The notes: generated from the letters alone by a model not told the origin. A stretch of 32,242 bases of DNA from an uncultured Armatimonadota bacterium (GCA_903833215.1 CAILEM010000089.1:1-32242); one strand, 5' to 3'. Shown: positions 22,645 through 31,156, numbered from the stretch's first letter. Translations and numbers: made by a program.

Positions 22645-22706
22645 GTAGGGGCAGGGCGTGCCCTGCTCACCCAACGTTGTCAGCAACAGGCGAGGCACGC
22701 CTCTAC
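22645..22706. repeat. MITE/REP-like palindromic element
   Basis: The element begins GTAGGGGC and ends GCCTCTAC, which pair over eight positions with one wobble. Inside the left half GGGCAGGGC-GTGCCCTGCTC makes its own hairpin, and the right half carries GGCGAGGCACGCCTC. 'GTAGGGGC...' palindromes are a common class of bacterial intergenic repeat. It covers the stop codon of the glycosyltransferase (22703-22705) and could terminate both converging genes. Confidence 0.6.
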
Positions 22707-23911
22707 GAATACGTTCGGCCTTTCCACGTCACACGCCCGCTTTGATGCCAGGCCATCGACCGCAGGATCGTAAAGCTGCCGATTGCCAACGCGACCGGTA
22801 GCATGGGGACCCCGTAGGGTTTGGCCCGAACTATCCCACAGCACAACACACCACTCAAGGCGAACAAGCCTGCGGCAATCGGCATGAAGGATCCGGCGAG
22901 CAGCCAACCCCAGCCGATCAGCATCAACAAGGCAGCAATCCCAATTGACCCCGGAACCGACCCCGTGATTTCGTAGGAGTTCTTCGACATTCCATCGAGG
23001 GTTTCGCGCCAAGTGTTGTACATCTTCACCGCGAGAACCTGTGAGAGGTTGGCAACATCGACCCCGATGCCCTTGTCGGCACACAGACGTCCGATCAGCA
23101 CGTCCTCTAGAATCCGACCCTTCAACGTTTCATTCGGCCACAGCTCCGAGTAAACGTGGCTCCGCCAGAGCCCGAACTGCCCGTTCGTAAACCGGTTGTG
23201 CCCCATGCCGGTAAGGCTGACCAATCCGTAAGGGTTCGTAGCAAGCAAGACCCAACCTACCCAAGCCAAGAACAACGGCTCGATCCCCTCGCCTGAGATG
23301 ATGCGAGGAAACCCGCTGATGACGCCGGTTTTGCGTGATACGCTTTTGGCGAGTGCCTCGATACCCGCCACGAAACCTCGTTCGGGATAAACATCGGCAT
23401 CCAGAAACAGGATCCACTCGGCATCCGAGTCCTCGGAAGCCACCTTCGCCAGTTCGTGACACGCGCGGTTCTTGCCCGTCCAGCCCTTGGGTAGCGGCTC
23501 GCGAGGTCGAATGACGATGGCACCGCATTCACGGGCAATGTCCCCGGTTCCGTCCTCCGACTCGTCATCGAACACATAGACCTTTGGCTTGGTGGCTCCA
23601 TCGCTGCCGAGACCAAGCAGGGCCGGGAGCAAACGTCGCAGATTCTCGGCTTCATTTCTGGCCGGAATTAACACGCAAAGTGTGCACGGCTGAGAATCAG
23701 AAGCCGATTCACGATCCCCAAAATGGGTCGGCGGTTTTGCTCGTTTCATGAACGCCAAGTTGACGAGCGAAACGAACGCGAAGAAGGCATAGAAGCACAC
23801 AAAGAAAAGACCCACGCGTCCAGATTCTGCCCTATATCTCCGATTCGACGAAGGGATGCGGTCTTGGGGTAAAAGCACGAAACCCGTTTTACGACGAGGT
23901 CGTAGATTCAA
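22703..23911 (-). CDS. Family 2 glycosyltransferase, CrtQ/HpnB-like
   Basis: 402 residues. An N-terminal membrane helix lies at ~33-55 (VGLFFVCFYAFFAFVSLVNLAF). The GT2 domain includes LCVLIPARNEAENL, VFDDESEDGT, PLPKGWTGKNRACHELA, LFLDADVYPE and RILEDVLIGRL. Two to three C-terminal helices follow. The GWTGK plus DxD plus ED pattern is that of CrtQ and hopene-associated HpnB-type transferases, so a lipid or carotenoid acceptor is likely but not shown. The TTG start at 23911 lies only 21 bp from the divergent tricorn gene; GTG at 23815, just before the membrane helix, is a realistic alternative. The 3' end lies in a palindromic repeat. Confidence 0.85.
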   Translation of the reverse strand: MNLRPRRKTGFVLLPQDRIPSSNRRYRAESGRVGLFFVCFYAFFAFVSLVNLAFMKRAKPPTHFGDRESASDSQPCTLCVLIPARNEAENLRRLLPALLGLGSDGATKPKVYVFDDESEDGTGDIARECGAIVIRPREPLPKGWTGKNRACHELAKVASEDSDAEWILFLDADVYPERGFVAGIEALAKSVSRKTGVISGFPRIISGEGIEPLFLAWVGWVLLATNPYGLVSLTGMGHNRFTNGQFGLWRSHVYSELWPNETLKGRILEDVLIGRLCADKGIGVDVANLSQVLAVKMYNTWRETLDGMSKNSYEITGSVPGSIGIAALLMLIGWGWLLAGSFMPIAAGLFALSGVLCCGIVRAKPYGVPMLPVALAIGSFTILRSMAWHQSGRVTWKGRTYS

Positions 23912-23932
23912 CGGTTAAATCCCCAACTTATC

Positions 23933-26900
23933 ATGATCTTAATTCCATTTCTCGCCCTCGCTGCGCCGACGCAAGCGAAGTCGTTTGATCCGGGTCCGGA
24001 GCCGCTGCTCATGCGCCACCCGACGATGAACAAAACGACGATCGTGTTCCAATTTGCCGATGACCTTTGGTCGGTGCCTCGATCTGGTGGAAGTGCAACG
24101 CGCTTGACCACTGCGCCGGGTGTCGAGAGCCAGCCGTTCTTTTCTCCTGATGGCAAGTGGATCGCGTTCTCCGGCGAATATGACGGCAACCAGGACGTCT
24201 ATGTGATGCCTGCAGAGGGCGGCGTTCCCCGTCGACTCACCGCACACCCCGCGCCAGATGAGGTTGAAGGCTGGACGCCGGACGGAAAATCCGTCCTGTT
24301 TTCGTCGTCAATGCTCTCGAATTCTGACTTACCTCGGCTGTTCACCGTCCCTGTCACTGGCGGCTTCCCCCAGCCGGTTCCGTTGCCGAGCGGCCGGTTT
24401 GCGTCGTATTCGCCAGACGGAAAGAAATTAGCCTACGTTCCTGGGATCAAATGGGAAGAGGCATGGAAGCGCTACCGCGGCGGACAAACCTATCCGGTCT
24501 GGATCGCGAACCTCAGCGATTCTAAGGTGAAAGAGATCCCGCGCGACAACACCAACGACGAGCAGCCAGCCTGGCTGGGCGACAAGATCTATTACCTCAC
24601 TGATAAGCGAGGACCGGTTGGCCTTTCAAGTTACGACACAACCACCGGTAAAGAGGTTGAGGAGATCAAAGGCGAGGGGTTTGACCTCAAGTCACTCACC
24701 GCTGGGCCAGACGCGCTTGTTTATGAGCGCCTCGGCTCGATCAACATCTTCAACCCCGTAACGCACAAGAGCCACCGCGTCGATATCAAAATCAACGGTG
24801 ACTTTAGGGAAGTTCGTCCCGCCTACAAAGACCTCCGACCCCAAATCGATGGGTTGACCCTTTCACCATCCGGAGCCCGCATCGCGGTTTCGGCTCGCGG
24901 CTGGGTGATGACGGTTCCTGCAAGCAAGGGAGATGCCCGGGTCCTTGACGAAACCCAAGGTGTTCATCGTCGCGCTCCCGATTGGTCACCCGATGGGAAG
25001 ACGATCGCCTACATCACCGACGAGAATGGCAAGCAGCAGCTTGCGCTCTATGACTTGGCGACCTCAAAGGTAAAGACGGTCGACCTCGGAGACGCCCCTG
25101 GGGTCTATGAGACTCCGACTTGGTCACCTGACTCCAGCAAGATCCTGTACACCGACAATAAGCACAATATCTGGATTCTGGACGTCAAGACCAGCAAGAG
25201 CACTTACGTCGATTCGACCATCTACAACAATCCTCGATTCCAGATGGACCCATCGTGGTCGCCTGACTCGAAGTGGATTACTTGGTCCCGCGATCTTGAA
25301 AACCATCTCAACGCGATCTTCCTCTACAGCCTGGAAACGGGCAAGAAGACGCAGATCACCGATGGCTTGGCCGATGCCAAGAGTCCCGTGTTCGATAAAG
25401 ACGGAAAGCACCTCTATTTCTTTGCCAGCACTAACGTCGGTCAGGCGTCAAGTTGGCTGGATCTGTCGAGCTTCAACAACCTCAACGTCGTCAGCTCGGT
25501 TTATGCTGTGGTCCTCAAGAAGGACGGAGCCAATCCGCTTCAGCCGGAAAGTGATGAGGAGACGATTAAGGAACCCGCCAAGCCAGGTGCAGCGCCAGCA
25601 ACCCCTCCCGCATTCCGAATCGACTTAGAGGGGATTGAATCCCGCATCATCGCACTGCCGATGGGGGCTCAGAACTATAGCGCCCTTTATGCGGGGCCAT
25701 CCGGCGTCGTCTTCGCCGGTATCCGACCCAAGCAGGCGACCCCCACCGATGTTGGGGCCGGTGTGACAATCGTGAAGTTCGCACTGGCAGATCGCCAACT
25801 GACTCCTTTCGTCACCAACGCAAGTGATTTCATCGTTTCAAAAGACGGTTCAAAAGCGGTCGTCTTGCGAGGTGGATCGGTTTCGATCGTGCCAACCGCA
25901 GGACCGCCTGCACCTGGCCAGGGAACCGTCAATCTCTCCGGACTTCAGACTAAGATTGATCCGGTGAAAGAGTGGCGCGCCATGTTCCACGAGATCTGGC
26001 GGAACGAGAAGCTGCTCCTCTATTCACCAACATCGAACGGCATCAGCACCGAAGCCATGGATCGCCGCTACGAACCGTTTTTGGCGAACATCTATTCACG
26101 AAACGACCTCAACTATCTGTTCATTGATATGTTGGGTGAGGTTTGCGTCGGTCACATGTTCCCAGGCGGAGGCGACATTCCGAGCGCGACCAACTCGGTG
26201 CCGGGCGGGCTCTTGGGGGCGGACTATGCCTTTGATTCGGGCCGTTATCGCATCACGCGAGTATTCGACGGCGAGCGCTGGAACCCCGGCCTCTACGCTC
26301 CGCTTGCTCAGCCAGGCGTCAGTGCAAAGGCAGGCGAATATCTGCTCGCCATCGACGGCAAAGACCTTTCGACTTCGACCGACGTTTACGAGGCTCTCGA
26401 AGGGAAGGCGGGCAAACAAGTCCGCGTGAAACTCGGCCCCACCGCCGATGGAAAGAACTCAAGAGAAGCCACCGTTGTCCCCATCGCGAACGAGTTTGGC
26501 CTTCGGAGCCGAGCATGGGCTGAGGACAATCGACGCTATGTCGAGAAGATGACCAATGGTCGAGCTGGCTACGTGCACGTGCCCGACACCGCTCAGGGCG
26601 GTTGGACGTCGTTCAATCGCTACTACTACGCTCAGGTCGGCAAAGACGGCATCGTGGTTGACGAGCGGTTCAATCATGGTGGTCTCATCAACGACTTCAT
26701 GATTCGCGAAATGCAGAAGCCCGTCGACGCGCTGTTCGTTCCACGACATGGCAAAGAGTGGCCCACACCCGGCTCTGCCATTTACGGACCGAAGGTGATG
26801 ATTGCCAACCAGTTCGCTGGCTCGGGCGGAGACATGTTCCCGTGGCTCTTCAAGCACGAGAAGGTAGGGAAGTTGGTCGGCAAGCGAACCTGGGGTGGCC

Positions 26901-27178
26901 TCATCGCTGCCTTCGGTTTCCAAATCATTGACGGAGGGCAAATCAACAGCCCCGACATCGCGTTCTATAACCCTCATGACAACACGTGGGACGTCGAGAA
27001 CTGGGGCGTCGCCCCCGACATCGAAGTAGAACTCGACCCCTACGAGTGGCGCCTCGGCCACGACTCCCAGCTAGACCGAGCCATCGCCGAAATCAACAAA
27101 TCCCTAGCCAACTACAAAGCCCCCGCCTACCATCACCCACCCTATCCCGACCGATCGAAGGTCGGCGTTAGGTACTAG
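23933..27178 (+). CDS. Tricorn-like S41 protease
   Basis: 1081 residues, full length for tricorn. A short hydrophobic N-terminus (MILIPFLALAAPTQA) suggests export. A six-bladed then a seven-bladed TolB-like propeller (FFSPDGKWIAFSGEYDG and similar blades, ~25-620) are followed by the C1 helical domain, a PDZ domain (~780-865, AGEYLLAIDGKDLSTSTDVYEAL) and the C2 tail-specific protease domain. Expected catalytic residues are S964 in AGSGGDMF, H741 in VGHMF and E1022 in VENWGVAPDIEVE, close to S965, H746 and E1023 of Thermoplasma tricorn. The residue before the histidine is G740, where Thermoplasma has S745. It trims peptides to small fragments, here probably periplasmic. Confidence 0.92.
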   Translation: MILIPFLALAAPTQAKSFDPGPEPLLMRHPTMNKTTIVFQFADDLWSVPRSGGSATRLTTAPGVESQPFFSPDGKWIAFSGEYDGNQDVYVMPAEGGVPRRLTAHPAPDEVEGWTPDGKSVLFSSSMLSNSDLPRLFTVPVTGGFPQPVPLPSGRFASYSPDGKKLAYVPGIKWEEAWKRYRGGQTYPVWIANLSDSKVKEIPRDNTNDEQPAWLGDKIYYLTDKRGPVGLSSYDTTTGKEVEEIKGEGFDLKSLTAGPDALVYERLGSINIFNPVTHKSHRVDIKINGDFREVRPAYKDLRPQIDGLTLSPSGARIAVSARGWVMTVPASKGDARVLDETQGVHRRAPDWSPDGKTIAYITDENGKQQLALYDLATSKVKTVDLGDAPGVYETPTWSPDSSKILYTDNKHNIWILDVKTSKSTYVDSTIYNNPRFQMDPSWSPDSKWITWSRDLENHLNAIFLYSLETGKKTQITDGLADAKSPVFDKDGKHLYFFASTNVGQASSWLDLSSFNNLNVVSSVYAVVLKKDGANPLQPESDEETIKEPAKPGAAPATPPAFRIDLEGIESRIIALPMGAQNYSALYAGPSGVVFAGIRPKQATPTDVGAGVTIVKFALADRQLTPFVTNASDFIVSKDGSKAVVLRGGSVSIVPTAGPPAPGQGTVNLSGLQTKIDPVKEWRAMFHEIWRNEKLLLYSPTSNGISTEAMDRRYEPFLANIYSRNDLNYLFIDMLGEVCVGHMFPGGGDIPSATNSVPGGLLGADYAFDSGRYRITRVFDGERWNPGLYAPLAQPGVSAKAGEYLLAIDGKDLSTSTDVYEALEGKAGKQVRVKLGPTADGKNSREATVVPIANEFGLRSRAWAEDNRRYVEKMTNGRAGYVHVPDTAQGGWTSFNRYYYAQVGKDGIVVDERFNHGGLINDFMIREMQKPVDALFVPRHGKEWPTPGSAIYGPKVMIANQFAGSGGDMFPWLFKHEKVGKLVGKRTWGGLIAAFGFQIIDGGQINSPDIAFYNPHDNTWDVENWGVAPDIEVELDPYEWRLGHDSQLDRAIAEINKSLANYKAPAYHHPPYPDRSKVGVRY

Positions 27179-27757
27179 ACCGTCTCCTCCGAGCACCAAA
27201 CCCGAGCCCAATGGTCAAAATAAAGCAAGAACTTGTAAGTTGGGCCCTCTCTTTCCGCTCGCGGAAGGAGAGGGAAGGGTGAGGATGGTTTTCGATTTGC
27301 GTGCCTTTGGCACTTTTGTTTCCGGAACATACGAGTTCTCCCCGACTCGAATTTGACATAGACCATGAGCCATCGACGCGAAACCTCAACTTTTGGCTGG
27401 TTTCGTGCCGCAAGATCCCTGCTTCATAGGGCAGCGCAAGACATCCGAAGCTGCCAGTGAATTATCACCAATCCCACAAGAGAAAGTGGCTCCGCGCAAA
27501 CTGTGATTTCTCACGCGAAGGTCGCAAAGGCGCGCAATTTGAAACCAGAGGTATCGGTAGCAGAAATGGCTCAATGGAATCTATCGACTTCATCGAAGCA
27601 ATCACGCGGTCGATTGGGTTGGTCGCAACGCGTCTTGCAGAAGCCGCAAACGTCGACTTGCGGATGACCTGAATCCAGAATTGCTTGAGACCAGTCAAGG
27701 GGTCACTGGTTTCGCTCCGGCCCACACCGCGTCAGCTACTAAGTGTTGTATCATGTG
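27179..27757. other. Gene-free spacer with a long hairpin and repeat-like sequence
   Basis: Apart from the hairpin at 27245-27274, I see no supported gene. Around 27480-27540 the sequence translates to KWLRANCDFSREGRKGAQ, which resembles non-coding dispersed repeats. The frame continues as MESIDFIEAITRSIGLVATRLAEAANVDLRMT to 27672; this could be a gene remnant, but has no start signal or homologue I know. Confidence 0.45.
27245..27274. repeat. 14-bp stem hairpin of the GGAGAGGG/GGGTGAGG repeat class
   Basis: CCCTCTCTTTCCGC (27245-27258) pairs with GCGGAAGGAGAGGG (27261-27274), with a single G-T wobble and only TC between, and is followed by AAGGGTGAGG. Similar CCCTCTCC-n-GGAGAGGG(n)GGGTGAGG elements are scattered between genes in many bacteria. 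It lies about 70 bp after the tricorn stop and may also stop transcription. Confidence 0.65.
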
Positions 27758-27790
27758 AGTGGCAAGGTGCTCTTTCGGCAACTTGCCACT
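27749..27790 (+). promoter_or_regulatory. Promoter and palindromic operator candidate of the toxin-antitoxin pair
   Basis: TATCAT at 27749-27754 can serve as a -10 box. AGTGGCAAG (27758-27766) and CTTGCCACT (27782-27790) form a perfect 9-bp inverted repeat with a 15-nt centre, overlapping the expected transcription start and ending 16 nt before the antitoxin ATG. This is the usual place for autorepressor binding; as RNA it would also be a hairpin next to the ribosome site. Confidence 0.5.
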
Positions 27791-27806
27791 GATAGAGGAG
27801 ATTGTC

Positions 27807-28082
27807 ATGAGTACGACAGCCGTGCACAGATTAACGCCAGTGGACACATCCGGGAGAATTAGTATCGGTAAGGCCAGAGCAGGCAGCCTTTACGACGTCG
27901 CGTTCGAAGCGGACGGCAGAGTGGTTTTAACGCCCATGGTTGCGATTCCAGAGCGTGAACTTTGGCTACACAAGAACCCGGCAGTCAAGGCGATGGTAGA
28001 GACGGGCCTGGCCGAGATGAGCCGTGGTGAAACAGTCTCGATCGACCTTTCTGAATTCCCAGAAGATGACGACGAGGAGTAG
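27807..28082 (+). CDS. Antitoxin, AbrB/swapped-hairpin-like
   Basis: 91 residues from ATG at 27807, which has GAGGAG 6 nt upstream; the longer upstream frame is not needed. The N-terminal half (VDTSGRISIGKARAGSLYDVAFEADGRVVLTPM) resembles the strand-rich swapped-hairpin DNA-binding fold of AbrB-type antitoxins. The rest is helical and ends in an acidic tail (FPEDDDEE) suited to neutralising a basic toxin. The toxin-like gene follows immediately with no spacer. It should repress the operon through the palindrome upstream. The family call rests on pattern and on its partner. Confidence 0.72.
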   Translation: MSTTAVHRLTPVDTSGRISIGKARAGSLYDVAFEADGRVVLTPMVAIPERELWLHKNPAVKAMVETGLAEMSRGETVSIDLSEFPEDDDEE

Positions 28083-28406
28083 TTGACCTACGAGATCCGA
28101 TACACCGCTTCTGCGAGCAAGCAGTTCAGGGACGTCGAGAGGAAAGACCCATCCAAGCACCGTAAGGTGGTCAAGTGCCTTCGCAAACTAGGCGAAGATC
28201 CGAAACAGTCGGGACTGCACTCGCACAAGTACGACTCTATGACCGGGCCCAACGGGGAAGAGATATGGGAGAGTTACATTGAGAACAAAGCGCCAGCCGC
28301 TTGGCGTGTGTTTTGGTGCTACGGCCCCGACGAGACAGAAATTGGTACGCCGGATCGATCAGTCATCAAAGTGATTACCGTCGTTGCGATTACTCCTCAC
28401 CCCTAG
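28083..28406 (+). CDS. RelE/ParE-superfamily-like toxin
   Basis: 107 residues from TTG at 28083, directly after the antitoxin stop; GAGGAG in the antitoxin's last codons serves as ribosome site. The N-terminus (YEIRYTASASKQFRDVER) and the pattern of two helices then strands match RelE/ParE toxins. LHSHKYDSMTGPNGEEIWESYIENKAPAAWRVFWCYG and the terminal VITVVAITPHP recur in an uncharacterised toxin-like family. RelE relatives cut mRNA on the ribosome, while ParE relatives poison gyrase; the sequence does not decide between them. The weak start is usual for keeping toxin below antitoxin. Confidence 0.75.
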   Translation: MTYEIRYTASASKQFRDVERKDPSKHRKVVKCLRKLGEDPKQSGLHSHKYDSMTGPNGEEIWESYIENKAPAAWRVFWCYGPDETEIGTPDRSVIKVITVVAITPHP

Positions 28407-28479
28407 ACGTCGCTGCGAAGTTCGAAGTTGATAGCGATTCGATATCTGCTTTCGGCTCATAGCACTTACAATTCCAATC

Positions 28480-28998
28480 ATGGAGGACTCCCAAGCAGTT
28501 TATGAAATGAGAATGAAACGTGGAGTGATATTCCTATTGCCCATCTTGGTCGCCCTCGGCATCTTCGCAGAACTGCAGGCTCGCTCTCCACACCAAGCGG
28601 CCAGTCGCCGCAAACACCAGTTCGTCAAAACCCTCGGCAGCTGCTACAAGGTCTTCGTGACCCAAGTCGACGAACAGCCCGCCGACGGCGCCTACTGGGG
28701 TGCCTTTGAGGATATCCCGAACACCAACGTCGACGACCTGACGATCACATAAAAGCTGGCCGAGATTGACGAGCCGATGTCGTGCTACACCGACCTGAGC
28801 AATGTGAACTCGATGATCATCGTTCCCACCAAGACCGGCTTAGTCGTCAAGATCGACGGCGGAGATGCCTCGACCGCCTACAACGGTCAGATCGTGGTGA
28901 AAGGAAAAGACATCGTCAGCCGAGCGGTGCGCGACGCCGAAATACCCGATGAAAACTGGGAGAAGACAACCTACCACGACGGCACGTTCGACGACTAG
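28480..28998 (+). pseudogene. Exported protein gene with in-frame TAA
   Basis: One reading frame runs from ATG 28480 to TAG 28996-28998, but is broken by TAA at 28750-28752. Residues 1-90 carry a signal-like helix (VIFLLPILVALGIFAEL, ~15-31) and the sequence GSCYKVFVTQVDEQPADGAYW. After the TAA the same frame goes on as KLAEIDEPMSCYTDLSNVN, then SMIIVPTKTGLVVKIDGGDA and so on, with no break in protein-like composition. A TACAAT box ends 7 nt before the ATG, suggesting a leaderless message. Most simply it is a recent nonsense mutation. Readthrough or a sequencing error remain possible. No family recognised. Confidence 0.6.
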
Positions 28999-29022
28999 TC
29001 GAACCCTCCAGCCCGTGGTTCA

Positions 29023-29051
29023 GAATCTGGATTTTCGGAAAATTCGGATTC
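29023..29051. terminator. Strong hairpin after the interrupted gene
   Basis: GAATCTGGATTTT (29023-29035), loop CGG, AAAATTCGGATTC (29039-29051): 13 pairs including two wobbles. It starts 25 bp after the TAG of the interrupted gene. There is no T tract on either side, so termination is likely but not textbook. Confidence 0.5.
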
Positions 29052-29214
29052 ACTTGCCCTCGCCCACAAGCCTTCCGCGTACGATCCAGCATCGAAACGT
29101 CAACCTTGAAAAGCAATGGACGTTAAGGCCGACAATCGCCCAACTGCCGAAGATATGGTGGCTTTTCCCTTCTGTAGAATGGGTGGGTCGCTGGTGGCTG
29201 CAGTCCAGTTCCAG

Positions 29215-29898
29215 TTATAGTGCCACGGGCGTCATCCATTCACCATGGGGTGGCTTGAGGTCAAGGGGATTTCCCAACTGCAATTGATAATGCCCATCCT
29301 TGGTCACGATCTCGTGGATCGTATGAACTGCGCAATGATTCCCAGAGATTCTAAGGATAGTTCGGACAATCTCAAAAGTCTCCCCTCGACGCCTTACCAT
29401 TGGGTTCGCGAGGTGGTGGCGGGCTAACCATGAAGCTGGAACGGCTCCTTGAAACGGCCCATTATGTTCCGTCTCGGATTCAAAGATCTTTCGAACCCGC
29501 GGGAGCAATTGTGCCTCAACAATATCTGGCGTTGCGACTTCTAGGCCATGAAGCGGACCGGAAAACCAGTTCGAAGGTGAATAGAAAAGACGAACATATT
29601 GAAGTGCCTCCTTTTCGTTACGGATGTCGAGAAAGCCGGCGAGGTCATTGAGGGAATTGACGCGAACATGTCCACCAGTCGTAAAGAGAAAGTAATGTTT
29701 GAAAGAAGGTGACTGGGACTGGAATTCGTCCACCATTAACCTTAGGTGCCCTTGGACCAGAAAGTCGTGAGCAACTTCTAGCGAATTCGGCGAGACAGTG
29801 ACCTTCTCGACCCGCGGCGGCAAGGCTGGGTCAACACAGCCGAACCCACAGATCGTAACGAGTACGAGAGAAAACAGTTTAGTAGATCGAGTTCTCAC
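29215..29898 (-). CDS. Putative lipoprotein
   Basis: 227 residues from GTG at 29898. The N-terminus (MRTRSTKLFSLVLVTICGFGC) is a basic, hydrophobic signal ending at a cysteine, consistent with a lipoprotein although FGC is not a perfect lipobox. The mature part is alpha/beta, with HDFLVQGHLRLMVDEFQSQS, then SLNDLAGFLDIRNEKEALQYVRLFYSP and a basic C-terminal half. No family recognised. TATAAA about 75 bp upstream on the minus strand may be its -10 box. It belongs to a run of minus-strand orphan genes. Confidence 0.7.
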   Translation of the reverse strand: MRTRSTKLFSLVLVTICGFGCVDPALPPRVEKVTVSPNSLEVAHDFLVQGHLRLMVDEFQSQSPSFKHYFLFTTGGHVRVNSLNDLAGFLDIRNEKEALQYVRLFYSPSNWFSGPLHGLEVATPDIVEAQLLPRVRKIFESETEHNGPFQGAVPASWLARHHLANPMVRRRGETFEIVRTILRISGNHCAVHTIHEIVTKDGHYQLQLGNPLDLKPPHGEWMTPVAL

Positions 29899-30206
29899 GA
29901 GCGATTTGGTCCATACGTAAAGCTACCCGCGATCAGGAGCTTCGAAACGCTTGACTTACAGTTGTACGTTTTATAGCAGAATCTCTCTGACACCAAGAAG
30001 GCTGTGTTGGATCGGCCTTCGCTCTTGGACCGTCGAATTTGGTGTTTCCTTCACAGCGATCCGCCTGTATTTCTCCTGCCAGATCCGAGACGGGAAGTTG
30101 ATTGAATGGCAAGACCTAAAGTCGTGGGTGGCCGCTGCGATTTTCTAGATGGTGGCGGTGCAGGTGAGATCACAGCACCCAGGATTGTCCTCACCTCCAA
30201 ATTCCA
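29899..30206. other. Spacer before the lipoprotein gene
   Basis: 308 bp with no supported gene. It contains a promoter-like pair on the minus strand (TCTTGG, 17 bp, TATAAA near 29970-30000). It does not resemble the duplicated leader modules found upstream of the next two genes. Confidence 0.4.
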
Positions 30207-30977
30207 TCAATGATCGTTCTTCAGAAACCACCTCGGAAGGTGCCATCGCGAGTACTCGTTGACGATCTGGTGTTGGAATGTCCCTATATAAGTTCGCGGG
30301 GAGTCTTTGACTCGATCATCAACGAGTCGAAAGATCAAGGGCCTTCCAAAGATTGGGCCAGGAGAGATGAGTTTCCACCAATGATCGCTTAGGATAAGGT
30401 TGTCTACGTCGATATGCCATGGGCCGAGCCGGGACCTGGTTTTTATGTTCGGACGAGCAAATACCAACGGTTCCAAATAAACGAGAATTCCATAGCAACT
30501 GTATGGATGAGTTCGGCAAAATTCCTTCGTGCCATCGCGAATATCCGTCGTGGACCTCACACTCGCGCAACGCAGCAAATCAGAAACGAGAATGCGCTCA
30601 CGTTCGCGAAGTTCGCCAGGCTGCTCAACTGGAAAGCAAGTCTCGGCGTCTTCAAGCCAATGCAACACTTTCTGACCGGTTGGCGAGAGCTTTCTCTTCG
30701 GCAGCGCTCGGTACGAGTCTCGATCGTTCCAATGCGACAGTGGAAGACTAGATGACGATCCGGGCGCTGGGAACTGGTGCGACACTGAGGAATTGCGCGG
30801 CGACGGGGGCACTGGCGTTCCGTATCCATAGGAGATGCTCCCAAGTAGGACGAATGGCAACAATGCTGGGAGGACATGGCGATGAGCATTGTGAGCGGCA
30901 GTCAGGTTACGTTTGGCCCAGCAGCCTTGCTGGCGTTTTTCGACCGGCAAGTCACTCTCAACGCTCTCGTCGTCCAC
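30207..30977 (-). CDS. Hypothetical exported protein with duplicated leader module
   Basis: 256 residues from GTG at 30977. A promoter TTTGGC, 17 bp, ATAGAA ends 7 nt before this GTG, pointing to a leaderless message and supporting the start. A polar N-terminus is followed by a hydrophobic segment (HVLPALLPFVLLGSISYGYG, ~34-53) that may be a signal anchor. A Pro/Ser-rich stretch and then a mixed domain follow (KVLHWLEDAETCFPVEQPGE, then CRTHPYSCYGILVYLEPLVF, then HWWKLISPGPIFGRPLIFRL). The promoter and start region are a diverged copy of the region before the ankyrin gene. No family recognised. Confidence 0.55.
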   Translation of the reverse strand: MDDESVESDLPVEKRQQGCWAKRNLTAAHNAHRHVLPALLPFVLLGSISYGYGTPVPPSPRNSSVSHQFPAPGSSSSLPLSHWNDRDSYRALPKRKLSPTGQKVLHWLEDAETCFPVEQPGELRERERILVSDLLRCASVRSTTDIRDGTKEFCRTHPYSCYGILVYLEPLVFARPNIKTRSRLGPWHIDVDNLILSDHWWKLISPGPIFGRPLIFRLVDDRVKDSPRTYIGTFQHQIVNEYSRWHLPRWFLKNDH

Positions 30978-31156
30978 AAGTTGATTCTATCGCAGATCTC
31001 CTCGTATGCCAAAAGAGCACATCAATATCGCCGCGAAATAGGTTTGCCTGCTTTGGTAGTTTTTTTTAGGCTGTCGGTGGCTTCAGTCATCAGTCCGTGG
31101 ATGAGTGGCATGTGGTGGCCCGTCCTTAACGCACTTCTTTCGGCTGGTATCACAGA
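30869..31156 (-). repeat. Duplicated promoter/leader module, copy 1
   Basis: By eye this stretch aligns with 31767-32056 with roughly two-thirds identity. Shared blocks include GGCGAT(G/T)AGCA, CTCTCGTCG(T/A)CCACAA, GTCGGTGGCTTC and GCATGTGGT. On the minus strand it carries TTTGGC (31013-31008), 17 bp, ATAGAA (30990-30985) and GTG 30977. A plus-strand 96-codon frame across it is broken in the other copy. Confidence 0.65.

Noticed and set aside
27457-27672. Plus-strand 71-codon frame before the toxin-antitoxin genes
   Set aside because: Its first half translates a repeat-like sequence, there is no ribosome site or promoter, and no family is recognised.
4621-28752. Stop-codon reassignment explaining the in-frame TGA and TAA
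   Set aside because: Both codons end many intact genes here in the normal way, so local mutation or error is simpler.
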